Part shown: positions 25,134 through 33,826 of the stretch, piece by piece
How the letters are laid out: the number at the start of each line of letters is the position of its first letter
Position numbering within the stretch: the first letter of the stretch is position 1
Origin: Kalymmatonema hyalinum WJT4-NPBG1
Lineage (GTDB): Bacteria > Cyanobacteriota > Cyanobacteriia > Cyanobacteriales > Nostocaceae
DNA length: 53,442 nucleotides
NCBI GenBank assembly: GCA_019359075.1
Contig: JAHHIB010000062.1
Span: 1-53,442 of the forward strand
Direction of reading: 5' to 3'
The notes under the pieces: model-generated
Database searches by the model: none
What the model saw: only the letters and a program-made list of their open reading frames with translations
Told to the model about the DNA's origin: nothing
Made by a program: the position numbers and the translations under genes

Positions 25134-25710
25134 GCGATTGGAGAGCGCTGATTCTTATGATTAGACCACAAATCGTCGGGTGTTCCTTGCCTCTAAAAGC
25201 CTATATGATAGACGTTTGAGATATTGGTGAGCAATCCCCACCCAAAAGAAAACCCCTGTAAAAGTGCTGAGTGCTGAGTCGTTTTTGCTCAGCACTCAGC
25301 ACTTTTACCAATTTGAAAAATGATTGCGACAGATGGAGCGCCTAAAAGCTTATCCAATAACTCTTTCACAATCCAAAATCTAAAATCTAAAATCCAAAAT
25401 GGTATAATTTACGCTCCTGACAGCGACAAATGATTCTCCCCTGCTCAAGAACTCTCCCTTCCAAGGTACTTGACAAAATTACCAGCTTCATTATATTCTT
25501 TTCATAAGAGAAATCCGTGTGCTCATACTTACTCATATTTAGAAATTTCTAACGCCACGTAAACGGAAACACAAAATTTTTTTCATCTGTATTTGCCTAT
25601 GCAACGACTGCAAGCAGATGGATATAGATTTATGTGTAGATATACATATCTGTATAAAAATAGCTCATGTTTAGAGCCAACTTTGGACAAGATGCGATAC
25701 ATGGCTCACT
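25134..25710. other. Intergenic region with hairpin and heptamer repeats
   Basis: About 580 bases. It contains the long perfect hairpin (25258-25308) and a tandem heptamer block at 25371-25400 (CAAAATC/TAAAATC units), a repeat type frequent in heterocystous cyanobacteria. The last 250 bases are AT-rich and presumably hold the kinase promoter. No gene seen. Confidence 0.55.
25258..25308 (+). terminator. Perfect 21-bp-stem hairpin
   Basis: Arms 25258-25278 and 25288-25308 pair without a mismatch around a nine-base loop (TCGTTTTTG). The stem consists of repeats of GTGCTGAG. It ends 175 bases after the HPF/cold-shock stop, and is either a strong terminator or a copy of a mobile palindromic repeat. 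Confidence 0.65.
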
Positions 25711-27576
25711 ATGCAAATTTGTCAAAATCCCGGTTGCTCCAATCCCTTCAGCGCTGATAGCAATATATTTTGTACCAGTTGTGGACAAAGCAACTTTGGT
25801 AAACTCTTGAGGAGCCGCTATCGTGTATTAAGATTATTAGGCGAAGGCGGGTTTAGCAGAACATATGCGGCTCAAGACGTTGATAGACTAGATGCTCCTT
25901 GTGTCATCAAGCAATTCTTCCCACAAGTTCAGGGAACTTCAGAACGTACGAAAGCAGCAGAATTGTTTAAGGAAGAGGCAAAGCGACTTTATGAACTGGG
26001 AGAAAATCACTGGCAAATTCCCAGATTACTTGCTTACTTTGAACAAGGTTCTAGCCTCTATTTGGTACAAGAGTTTATTCAAGGGCAAACTCTGTTACAA
26101 GAACTTCAGCAACAAGCCTTTGGTGAAGAGCAAATTCGAGAACTTTTAGCTGATTTGTTACCGGTTCTCCAATTTATTCACGAGCGTAACGTTATTCATC
26201 GAGATATTAAACCAGAAAACATTATCCGTCGTCAAAGTGATAGCAAACTCGTTTTGATTGACTTTGGTGGTGCCAAGCAGGTGACGCAAACCAGTTTATC
26301 AAGACAAGCTACGGTGCTTTATACAATCGGTTATGCACCTAGCGAGCAAATGGCTGGATTTGCATGTCAAGCGAGTGATTTGTACGCCTTAGGAGTCACT
26401 TGTGTACGTCTTCTCACGCACTGTTTGCCCCTACAAGATCCTCATGGACAAATTCATGATAGCCTTTACGATCCTATGAACGGTAAATGGTCGTGGCGAG
26501 AAAATTTACAGCAAAAAGGGGTTACCCTGAGCGATGATCTAGGGCAAATTCTGGATAAGTTGCTGAAACATTTGGCAAAAGAAAGGTATCAATCAGCAAC
26601 AGAAGTTTTGCAAGATTTGAATGCAACAAAATTTTTTGCACAACCCATTTTGGCGATTTCCGAACCGGAATCACCGCCTCAAGAACAGAAAGTAACAACG
26701 TCAGTTCCCGAACTAGAAGCGTTCTTAGGATTCCACTCCTTACAGACTTTTGAATTTGAGGTAGTAACAGTAGACGGACAAGGTAACGAAATCAGCCGTG
26801 ACTGTCAGAGTACAAAGTTTTATGGAGAAAATTTAGGTAATGAAGTCACGCTGGAAATGGTAGCGATTCCTGGCGGTACTTTTATGATGGGTTCTACAGA
26901 TTATGAAGGGGATGGTGACGAACGTCCACAACACGAAGTGACTATCAAACCTTTTTTTGTGGGAAAGTTTCCCATCACCCAAGCACAATGGAAAGCGGTA
27001 GCAGCTTTACCCAAAGTCAAACAATCTTTGAACCCTTATCCATCCAAATTCAAAGGTGCAAATCGACCAGTTGAAAATGTTTCTTGGCACGAAGCGGTAG
27101 AATTTTGTGCAAGGCTGTTTGCAAAAACTGGACGGCACTATCGCTTACCCAGTGAAGCGGAATGGGAGTATGCTTGTCGTGCTGGAACGACGACACCCTT
27201 CCACTTTGGCGAAACAGTTACCGCTGAATTAGCAAACTGTGGTGAAAGTGAGACTCACAGTTACGAACAAAAAGCTAAATACCGAAAAGAAACAACACCT
27301 GTAGGTAGTTTTCAGGTGGCAAACGCCTTTGGCTTATATGATATGCATGGGTTAGTCTGGGAGTGGTGTGCTGACTCTTGGCACAAAAATTACGATGGCG
27401 CACCCACAGATGGATCAGTTTGGGAAGTTGGCGGCGATAATAATCGTCGGGTGCTTCGCGGTGGTTCTTGGAGTTTCAGTTCTGTGCTTTGCCGTAGCGC
27501 CAGTCGTAGCTGGAATGAACCTGATGGCGGACTGAGGATATGCGGCTTCCGAGTTGTAGCAAGTTGGTCATTTTGA
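25711..27576 (+). CDS. Zinc-ribbon Ser/Thr kinase fused to a formylglycine-generating-enzyme-like domain
   Basis: 621 aa. Order: zinc ribbon (C4, C9, C21, C24); Hanks-type kinase with GEGGFSRTY (44-52), K67, catalytic HRDIKPEN, DFGG in place of DFG, and GYAPSEQM; a linker (about 305-340); then an FGE/sulfatase-modifying domain (about 385-621: VAIPGGTFMMGS, RPVENVSWHEAVEFC, RLPSEAEWEYACRAG, RGGSW, GFRVV). All kinase key residues are present, so it should be active. No membrane span. The FGE fold here often serves for ligand binding or signalling rather than cysteine oxidation. It stands alone. The C-terminal 30 residues are unusual (see the variable-region entry). Confidence 0.9.
   Translation: MQICQNPGCSNPFSADSNIFCTSCGQSNFGKLLRSRYRVLRLLGEGGFSRTYAAQDVDRLDAPCVIKQFFPQVQGTSERTKAAELFKEEAKRLYELGENHWQIPRLLAYFEQGSSLYLVQEFIQGQTLLQELQQQAFGEEQIRELLADLLPVLQFIHERNVIHRDIKPENIIRRQSDSKLVLIDFGGAKQVTQTSLSRQATVLYTIGYAPSEQMAGFACQASDLYALGVTCVRLLTHCLPLQDPHGQIHDSLYDPMNGKWSWRENLQQKGVTLSDDLGQILDKLLKHLAKERYQSATEVLQDLNATKFFAQPILAISEPESPPQEQKVTTSVPELEAFLGFHSLQTFEFEVVTVDGQGNEISRDCQSTKFYGENLGNEVTLEMVAIPGGTFMMGSTDYEGDGDERPQHEVTIKPFFVGKFPITQAQWKAVAALPKVKQSLNPYPSKFKGANRPVENVSWHEAVEFCARLFAKTGRHYRLPSEAEWEYACRAGTTTPFHFGETVTAELANCGESETHSYEQKAKYRKETTPVGSFQVANAFGLYDMHGLVWEWCADSWHKNYDGAPTDGSVWEVGGDNNRRVLRGGSWSFSSVLCRSASRSWNEPDGGLRICGFRVVASWSF
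27472..27551 (+). other. C-terminal stretch resembling a DGR variable region
   Basis: After RGGSW the residues SFSSVL-CRSAS-R-S-WNEPDGGLRIC fall at positions that are commonly Asn in templates of diversity-generating retroelements acting on C-type-lectin-fold proteins (pattern GGSW-NNNxNN-CRSAN-RN-WN-PDN). Most codons at these places end in C or T, as expected for AAY-derived codons, but a few (GTG, CTG) do not fit. No template repeat or reverse transcriptase was seen in the window, so only trans action would be possible. Confidence 0.35.
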
Positions 27577-27696
27577 CAGCACTGTTCAAGGATGGAGAAA
27601 AACTATGCCCATCCCCCGTTTAAGCAGTGTTTTCCTTACTAGCATCTGCGCCAAATTGGTACGTGATGTCGTATTTCTCAGCTTCCTTTGCTATCC

Positions 27697-28263
27697 TTAA
27701 CGAGGAATCAAAACCGCACTGTGTTCTGGTTGAGAATCCTCGAAGATTGCTCCTCGTAGAATCAGGTCATACTTCATAGGTTCAGAAATTCCTGAATTAT
27801 TTCCAAATAGTGTTTCGTTAACATTGGCACTACTTAGGTTGGCATCTTTCAGGTTAGCACCTTTGAGATTGGCACCGCTTAGGTTGGCTACCATCAGGTT
27901 AGCATCATTCAGGTTGGCATATTTTAAATCAGCATCACTCAAGTTGGTACTACTGAGATTGGCACCACTTAAGTTAGCAACAATCAGGATGGCATCACTT
28001 AGGTTAGCACCATTGAGCTTGGCACCTCTGAGGTTAGCACCATTGAGGTTAGCACCATTGAGGTTGGCACCATTGAGGTTGGCATCACTTAGGTTAGCAC
28101 CATTGAGATTGGCATCACTTAGGTTAGCACCATTGAGATTGGCATCACTTAAGTTGGCACTAATCAGGTTAGCATCACTCAAATCTGCAAGAGTCAGGTT
28201 TCGACCTTTAGCTCCATAAGTGATAATTTCTTGGACTAGATGAGATTTATCATCAAATTTCAT
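27697..28263 (-). CDS. Pentapeptide-repeat protein
   Basis: 188 aa with about 25 consecutive A(N/D)Lxx pentapeptides between residues 22 and 155 (LSDANLISANLSDANLNGANL and so on), which form a right-handed quadrilateral beta helix. A non-repetitive tail follows (GISEPMKYDLILRGAIFEDSQPEHS). The N-terminus MKFDDKSHLVQEIITYGAKGRNLT is soluble-looking. Near-identical 30- and 15-base DNA units indicate recent expansion. Function unknown, as for most such proteins. It has no partner on its strand. Confidence 0.9.
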   Translation of the reverse strand: MKFDDKSHLVQEIITYGAKGRNLTLADLSDANLISANLSDANLNGANLSDANLNGANLSDANLNGANLNGANLNGANLRGAKLNGANLSDAILIVANLSGANLSSTNLSDADLKYANLNDANLMVANLSGANLKGANLKDANLSSANVNETLFGNNSGISEPMKYDLILRGAIFEDSQPEHSAVLIPR

Positions 28264-28819
28264 ATTATCTAGAAGTTACGCATTGTCAAAAAATGATTAT
28301 GTGAATTGAGTCAAATCTTGACTTTTAACTATTATTCAGATGCATGACTTTATCTCAATTAGAATCTTTTTCTTAAGAATATGTATAAAAAGTAAGGAAG
28401 TGGAAAGGGTTTTGTAAATTTTTTGAACAAAAACCCGTGAAGTTTGCAGTTTAGTTAATGCACATCATCCTCTATTTGTACAGTGCGTAAGTCCTATTGT
28501 TGTTCAAATCTGAAGTCTTGCTAGTTACAAAACGAACATCTTTGACGGGAATACCCAATAGCTTATGAGACTTACACATTAACAATAAGCTGATTATGCA
28601 GATAGGAGAGCTTTTCTTCTATATTCTTATTAGGTGTAAGCAAGATCAACTTATGCACTTAGCGGCTAGTCCTTAGAGCTGACGAATTGCCGTAGCGTGT
28701 CCGTTAGGACAAGGCTAGAACGCCAAAGAGGGTTTTAAAAAGCTCCGCCCATAAACCAAAAAACAAGGGCGGGCATTTTGCCCACCCCATAGGAGTTATC
28801 CTTTTACTGTGCAACGCCC
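28264..28819. other. Intergenic region
   Basis: 556 bases with no recognised gene. The left part must hold the pentapeptide-gene promoter. Near 28767-28788 a GC-rich palindromic repeat (listed separately) lies just past the DUF1517 stop. Nothing else stands out. Confidence 0.4.
28767..28788. repeat. GGGCGGGC...GCCCACCCC palindromic repeat, copy 1
   Basis: Core GGGCATTTTGCCC (28771-28783) inside GGGCGGGC...CACCCC. It lies 32 bases beyond the DUF1517 stop and may act as its terminator. A second copy with another loop occurs at 53230-53252. Confidence 0.5.
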
Positions 28820-29815
28820 TTAAACCAGTTTCAGATCTGGATACTCTGCTAACACATCATCAGAGGTGAGGGTATCGCCAGAAGCTTGGGGAGTCCAAAG
28901 AACTTCCATAGCAAGCAGTTGCTCCCCAGGGATGCTACCAAATTGACGTAGAGCTTGACGTAAGTCGTCAGCGCTGTTAACTTCTGGTAGCTGGTATTTA
29001 CCTAGAGTCGCAGCTAGTAATGTGACGATAATGTATTCGCCAGGTCCTTCAGTAATCAGACGGGTTGGGTTGTCTAATTCACCAGCAGCAGGTAAAGCAT
29101 CTTTGGGAGTGGCTGCTTTGAGCTGGTTATTGAAGTTAGAAAGAGTTTCTTCAGAGAATTTGCTGCGTTCTGCAAGTGATAAACGGTTGAATTGAGTTTC
29201 AGCTGCATTTAAACGCGCTTGTTGGGTACCACCACCTGCATACACCCAGTATTCGGGATGGCGTAGCAAAGCGAGGCTTGCTTCTTGCAGGATTTCTGCT
29301 CTACCTTCTGGTGAGTTGGTATCAGCAGTTTCAGCAATGCGGTTGAGTTCGGTTTGCAAGCCACGGGCGCTCGCTAACAAGCCCACTTGCAAACGAGTTA
29401 CGGAAACATTAGGGTTGCTGCTGTAGCCCACTTCACTGTCACCAGAAGCGTCACCAGAAGCGACGCGACGGAAAGTTTGCAACAGGAAGTTGGCGATCGC
29501 AATAAAAACTAAGATGCCCAGTAAACCGCCGAATCCTCCCCCAATACCCCAAAAAGGAAGCAGGAACGGAAATCCAAAACCACCGCCATAAGGAGGAGCG
29601 TAGTATCCTCCACCGTAACCGCCACCGGGAGGTGCATAGGTGCGAGGAGACGAGTAAGGACGGCTTGAGGGAACTCTGAAGGAACCACCGCCAATTCTAC
29701 CCCCACTGGCGGCTAGAGCCCCATCACTATGACCAAATGCCAATGTAAAAACAAGGCATAGGAGGAACAGGGATTTTAAGAGGGGTTTGATAGCTTGTTG
29801 TAATTTTTTACCCAT
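28820..29815 (-). CDS. DUF1517 family membrane protein
   Basis: 331 aa from the ATG at 29815 (MGKKLQQAIKPLLK); an upstream frame to 29911 lacks family sequence. A signal-type segment (LLKSLFLLCLVFTLAFGHSDGALAA) leads to a glycine/proline/tyrosine-rich stretch (GGGYGGGYYAPPYGGGFGF). One membrane helix (GLLGILVFIAIANFLLQTF, near 115) precedes the conserved DUF1517 domain (VSVTRLQVGLLASARGLQTELNRIAE onward). The family is conserved in oxygenic phototrophs, and I recall a plant member acting in acclimation to fluctuating light. Direct evidence of role is lacking here. No operon partner. Confidence 0.88.
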   Translation of the reverse strand: MGKKLQQAIKPLLKSLFLLCLVFTLAFGHSDGALAASGGRIGGGSFRVPSSRPYSSPRTYAPPGGGYGGGYYAPPYGGGFGFPFLLPFWGIGGGFGGLLGILVFIAIANFLLQTFRRVASGDASGDSEVGYSSNPNVSVTRLQVGLLASARGLQTELNRIAETADTNSPEGRAEILQEASLALLRHPEYWVYAGGGTQQARLNAAETQFNRLSLAERSKFSEETLSNFNNQLKAATPKDALPAAGELDNPTRLITEGPGEYIIVTLLAATLGKYQLPEVNSADDLRQALRQFGSIPGEQLLAMEVLWTPQASGDTLTSDDVLAEYPDLKLV

Positions 29816-31120
29816 GACACAGTCGGTTGAAAAACAGTATTGGTTATCTTTCATCTCCCAATGCACAAATGAGTGTTGTGCTTGGTCAATGACGCCAGCC
29901 CATAGCCCCACAGAGTGGTTGATTGGCAGTAGCTCTTTAACAGGCTACATTTCAAATGTATCGTCTCTGATGTTGGACACGCAGCAGGCTTTGGGGGGAT
30001 TTCTGGAGTAGATAACCGTACCTCATCAGCAATTGAATTTTTCAAATTTTCATCAAACTTTAAATTCGCGATTGCCAGTTTCCGCAATTGTTTTGCCAAA
30101 TTCCTGCGTCCATAAGTATACACACCGGAGAAACCAGTTTTATGGTTACATATTATACAAATGCCTTTTTTTTCTTAGTCCTTTTTTTGACTTATTTTTT
30201 ATTTTCTCAAAATAATTTATCATAGCTTTTTTATATTTTTTAATATAATAAAAATATTTTTTTAAAGTTCTGTATACAGCTTAACAATATTTATATATTT
30301 TACAGAAAAAAGTTAATTTAAAGATTTTTTCAAAAAAGATAATTAAGAAAGATAGCTTTTTGGCATTTTGGCATAATATTTTGAGTGGTATTCAGATATC
30401 CTACTAACAGCAGCCAGACTTAAAAATTTCAACAGGAGTCATTTGAAGTATGAAGTATGAAGTATAATTTTTTTTAGCATAGCCTGCACTTAAGTTATGC
30501 TGGTAAGTATATACATCTTTAAAACTTCAGCTTTTGTTCATCAGCTTTTGTTCATCTACTTTTGATAGCTTCATTTTTCAAAAATCAAGGTGTTAAGTTG
30601 AGAAAATTCTGGTATTGAAAAACTGAATTGAAACATTAAAAATTGAATTTTTCCCAAAAAGATAAGCATCTTAGCTGTTCCATCATTGAGGAAAGTAAAG
30701 GAATTAATAATTAAAAATTTATCATTCAAAGTGAGCCTGTCAATTCAACGACGAATGGCTCATGTTTGGTAAATTTTGTGTTTCAGGATATTAAGTATTT
30801 CTTAGCTCCTAAAACCTGGAACAAAATTGTTTTCATTTCTTCAATTGATTGAGAAGTAGAAATTACAAAGCTCACCAAAGTTTATGTATGTAGGTTTTTT
30901 ATGCTGTTTTGACCTTTTTTGAATTCAAAGTTCAAAGTTCAAAAATTAAGAATCTTTTTTTGAATTGATTAATTCTGGATACAAGCCCCCACCATAATCT
31001 TTGATTTGGTGGTCAACAAGATAGTGGCGCTTCCTTGCTCCCACTAAGTTAATTTTTAATTTTTAATTTTGAATTTTGAATTTGAGCGAAGCGAGTGACG
31101 TTTAGCTATCAAAATGTCTG
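29816..31120. other. Long AT-rich intergenic region
   Basis: 1.3 kb without a recognisable gene. The 29816-30110 part is moderately GC-rich with frames on both strands but no family resemblance and no start signals. From 30140 it is very AT-rich. Tandem heptamers occur near 30445-30470 (TGAAGTA), 30921-30945 (TTCAAAG) and 31048-31082 (TTTTAAT/TTTTGAA). These are noncoding repeats typical of the group. Confidence 0.5.
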
Positions 31121-32353
31121 ATGGAAAATATTTCACGTATCAGAGCAACGACCCGAGACAAAACTGCGTCATATCCGGACATCCTAGTTATATCTCGTAG
31201 CTTCCAACCAAAAGAGGGTGGAATTGAAGAATATATCTATAATCGCTGCTTGCAAGACCCAGAGCGAGTCATAGTTTTAGCGGCTAGTTGCTCGGGAGAT
31301 AAACTATTTGACAGAGCGCAAAAGTTTCCGGTATACCGCTGGCCCATTTCTCAATTCTGGCGTGGTAGTTTTTTGGGAAGTATGCTGCAAGCTTTTCTGA
31401 ATACGGTTTGGTCATGTCTGCTTGCAATCAAGCTCTATTTTCGCTATCACTATCGCTATATTGAATGGGGTCACGGCTACCATTTTCTTTCTGTTTTGGT
31501 ATTAAGTTATCTTCTACCTATTCGCTTTTTTATTTACCTGCACGGAAAGGATATTTTTGAGCCGTCACGCAACCCCGTATTGCGTTCTCTATTTGAATTC
31601 ACCCTCAGACGAGCCGAAGGAATTGTTTGTAACAGTTCCTTGACTCGGGATGAGCTGATTACCCATTTCCAAGTTGAGACGCCGACCTATGTGATTAACC
31701 CTGTTGTTAGAGTAGAAAAATTTGGTGTTTCGGCTCATCAAGATGATCTGGATGATTTACGTGTCCGGGTGCGGAGTGGATATAACATTCCGGAAACAGC
31801 AGTCGTCATTCTCTCAGTCGGACGACTCGTCAAGCGTAAAGGTTTTGATCGCGTGATTGAGAATTTAACACTCCTGCTGACTCTAGGAATGGATGTTCAC
31901 TATATACTGTGTGGGCAAGGTTCTGATGAGTCTGCGCTGAGAAATCTAGCCAATCGCTTGCGGGTACAGAAGCGGGTTCATTTTGCTGGGTATGTACCTG
32001 AGGGGGAATTAGCCGGATACTATGCAGCATGTGACATACTTGCAATGCTGAGTTTGGGAAACAAGAAAGCCTTGATGGGAGGTTTTGGAATCGTTTGTTT
32101 AGAAGCGGGTTATTTTGGGAAACCTGTGATTGCATCTCGCTTGGGGAGTGTAGTAGATACAGTTCAGCATGAAGAAAATGGCATACTCGTGAATCCCAAT
32201 TCTGGCTATGAGGTTTTTCATGCTTTCAAGCGGTTGTGTCAAGACCAAAAGCTGCGCGAACAACTCGGTCGTAAAGGAAAACAATTAGCTAAACGCAAAA
32301 CCTTACATCGGTCGATTTACATTCCTGATGGCTACTCATGTTTATTGACTTAA
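31121..32353 (+). CDS. GT4-family glycosyltransferase
   Basis: 410 aa. N-terminus ILVISRSFQPKEGGIEEYIYN (GGIE acceptor-domain motif near 34), a segment with two hydrophobic stretches (FLGSMLQAFLNTVWSCLLAI and FLSVLVLSYLLPIRFFIYL) that suggests membrane association, then the donor domain from about 225 (VVILSVGRLVKRKGFDRVI). The EX7E region reads GGFGIVCLEAGYFGKPVI, with Gly where the first Glu is usual. It probably adds a sugar to a membrane-bound or exported glycan. It is convergent with thiS (four-base overlap). Isolated from the other two GT4 genes in the window. Confidence 0.88.
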   Translation: MENISRIRATTRDKTASYPDILVISRSFQPKEGGIEEYIYNRCLQDPERVIVLAASCSGDKLFDRAQKFPVYRWPISQFWRGSFLGSMLQAFLNTVWSCLLAIKLYFRYHYRYIEWGHGYHFLSVLVLSYLLPIRFFIYLHGKDIFEPSRNPVLRSLFEFTLRRAEGIVCNSSLTRDELITHFQVETPTYVINPVVRVEKFGVSAHQDDLDDLRVRVRSGYNIPETAVVILSVGRLVKRKGFDRVIENLTLLLTLGMDVHYILCGQGSDESALRNLANRLRVQKRVHFAGYVPEGELAGYYAACDILAMLSLGNKKALMGGFGIVCLEAGYFGKPVIASRLGSVVDTVQHEENGILVNPNSGYEVFHAFKRLCQDQKLREQLGRKGKQLAKRKTLHRSIYIPDGYSCLLT

Positions 32354-32562
32354 CCACCACCAACGATGGTGACTATTTCCAAGCGATCGCCCTGCTGTAC
32401 TTCTGTTCCTGACCAAAACTGACGGTGTAAAATTTCGCCGTTATACTCTACCGCCACCAAGCGGGGATTGAAACCCAATTGTTGGAGTAAGTCGGGTAAA
32501 GGTGTTTGGGGTAAGCAGGAACGAGTTTCCCCATTGATAACAAGTGTAATCCTATCAGACAT
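32350..32562 (-). CDS. thiS: ThiS sulfur-carrier protein
   Basis: 70 aa beta-grasp protein of thiamine synthesis. It carries activated sulfur as a C-terminal thiocarboxylate for making the thiazole ring. The ubiquitin-like pattern ITLVINGETRSC ... LVAVEYNGEILHRQFW ... GDRLEIVTIVGGG is complete and ends in the required Gly-Gly. It overlaps the thiE stop by eight bases in the same operon, so the two are translationally linked. No thiazole synthase (ThiG) gene is in the window. Start at 32562, an ATG. Confidence 0.93.
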   Translation of the reverse strand: MSDRITLVINGETRSCLPQTPLPDLLQQLGFNPRLVAVEYNGEILHRQFWSGTEVQQGDRLEIVTIVGGG

Positions 32563-33676
32563 AAGACATACCAGATTCTGGTTTCATGCGACTTATTAGC
32601 TGTGAGAGGAAAAATTGTGTCACCAGGGTAGGTTGATCGGCTTGCATCAGACTACGCACCACCGCCACACGGTTTGCTCCGGCGTTGATCACGTCATTAA
32701 TGTTATTAGGATCGATTCCCCCAATGGCAAACCAAGGTATGGAACAATTTTTAGCCGCATAGCTGACGTATTCTAAGCCAGCTGCTGCTTTTCCTTCTTT
32801 TGTAGGAGTTTGATAAACTGGTCCCACACCAACATAATCTGCACCTTCAGCGATCGCTGCTTGCATTTCTTGCGAGTTTGTGGTAGAACGACCGATCAAA
32901 CGGTGAGGACCAAGTAATTGTCGGGCAATAGAAATGGGCAAATCTTGTTGTCCCAAATGCACTCCATCAGCATCTACCGCTAGAGCGACATCCACCCGAT
33001 CATTCATAATAAAAATAGCGCCGTAGGCGTGGCATAGTTGCCGCAGTTTTTTAGCTTGTTCTAGACGCACAGTATCATCGGCTATTTTGTCGCGATACTG
33101 TACCAGCGTTAATCCTCCTTTCAGGGCTGCTTCCACAGTTTCCACCAACCTTTCATTTGGGGAGGTGACAAGATACAGGCGCGATCGCGATAGCAGTTGC
33201 TGCCGATGATTTCCCATCAAATCACTTTCCAGGGTATAAATGCGATAACGCATCTGCTTAAAAGCTTTCCCCATGTTTGGGTTGTAAAGCTTGCTGTATT
33301 CTTCCAGCACCCGCAAAGCTTCTTGCACTCGGCAGAAGTTAGCTTGCAACAACGATTTGATGTTCGTACGTTGTTCTTCCTGAGGATGGGTTAAGTCAGT
33401 CCCAGGATCGCCTGGTGTATTCCGTGCCGCCCGCAATTCTGTGGTATGCCAACGAGCTATCTCTTGTCGCTCTTTTTTGCATTGGGCAGCTAACTGGGCG
33501 TTGTTCAACCCAAAGCGACACCATTCCTCAATGATTCGCAAGCCCTCACGAGCACGATCTAAATTTGCATCTAAAATGCGGTAAACAACTTGCTGGATTT
33601 GCTCTGTTTGGCTGTATGGCTCGACCATTACAACAACCCCATTAGTGCTTTCATCGTAACAGCCAGCCTGTTTCAT
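32555..33676 (-). CDS. thiE: Thiamine-phosphate synthase with N-terminal extension
   Basis: 373 aa, joining HMP-PP and thiazole phosphate into thiamine phosphate. The C-terminal half (about 160-360) is a ThiE barrel: LTLVQYRDK, FIMNDRVDVALAVDADGVHLGQQDLP, RLIGRSTTN, ADYVGVGPVYQTPTKEG and FAIGGIDPNN. The N-terminal 150 residues (DANLDRAREGLRIIEEWCRFGLN ... QEEQRTNIKSLLQANFCRVQEALRVLEEYSK) are the extension usual in cyanobacterial ThiE, helical and of unclear role. A second ATG at 33628 (MVEPYSQ) is an equally likely start. It is followed by thiS, overlapping by eight bases. I saw no thiamine riboswitch upstream. Confidence 0.93.
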   Translation of the reverse strand: MKQAGCYDESTNGVVVMVEPYSQTEQIQQVVYRILDANLDRAREGLRIIEEWCRFGLNNAQLAAQCKKERQEIARWHTTELRAARNTPGDPGTDLTHPQEEQRTNIKSLLQANFCRVQEALRVLEEYSKLYNPNMGKAFKQMRYRIYTLESDLMGNHRQQLLSRSRLYLVTSPNERLVETVEAALKGGLTLVQYRDKIADDTVRLEQAKKLRQLCHAYGAIFIMNDRVDVALAVDADGVHLGQQDLPISIARQLLGPHRLIGRSTTNSQEMQAAIAEGADYVGVGPVYQTPTKEGKAAAGLEYVSYAAKNCSIPWFAIGGIDPNNINDVINAGANRVAVVRSLMQADQPTLVTQFFLSQLISRMKPESGMSYV

Positions 33677-33826
33677 ATTGACACTGTTCTTCGCATCTCT
33701 ATTGATTCTTAACTAACTTAACTTTGTATCAAAAAGAGCGAACAGGTCAATATCTGAGTAACCTGATCCACATACTTACGTCTACAAAAGTATAAAAGTT
33801 TTTTTGGTAGAAGGAGTGTAGTAAAA

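Noticed and set aside
27824-28219. 131-codon plus-strand frame of LRLAPLRLA repeats
   Set aside because: It is the antisense shadow of the pentapeptide repeats.
33740-33790. CTGAG and ACCTGATC near thiE, like a thiamine riboswitch
   Set aside because: They are on the wrong strand for thiE, only a few bases apart, and lack the other conserved helices of the TPP class.
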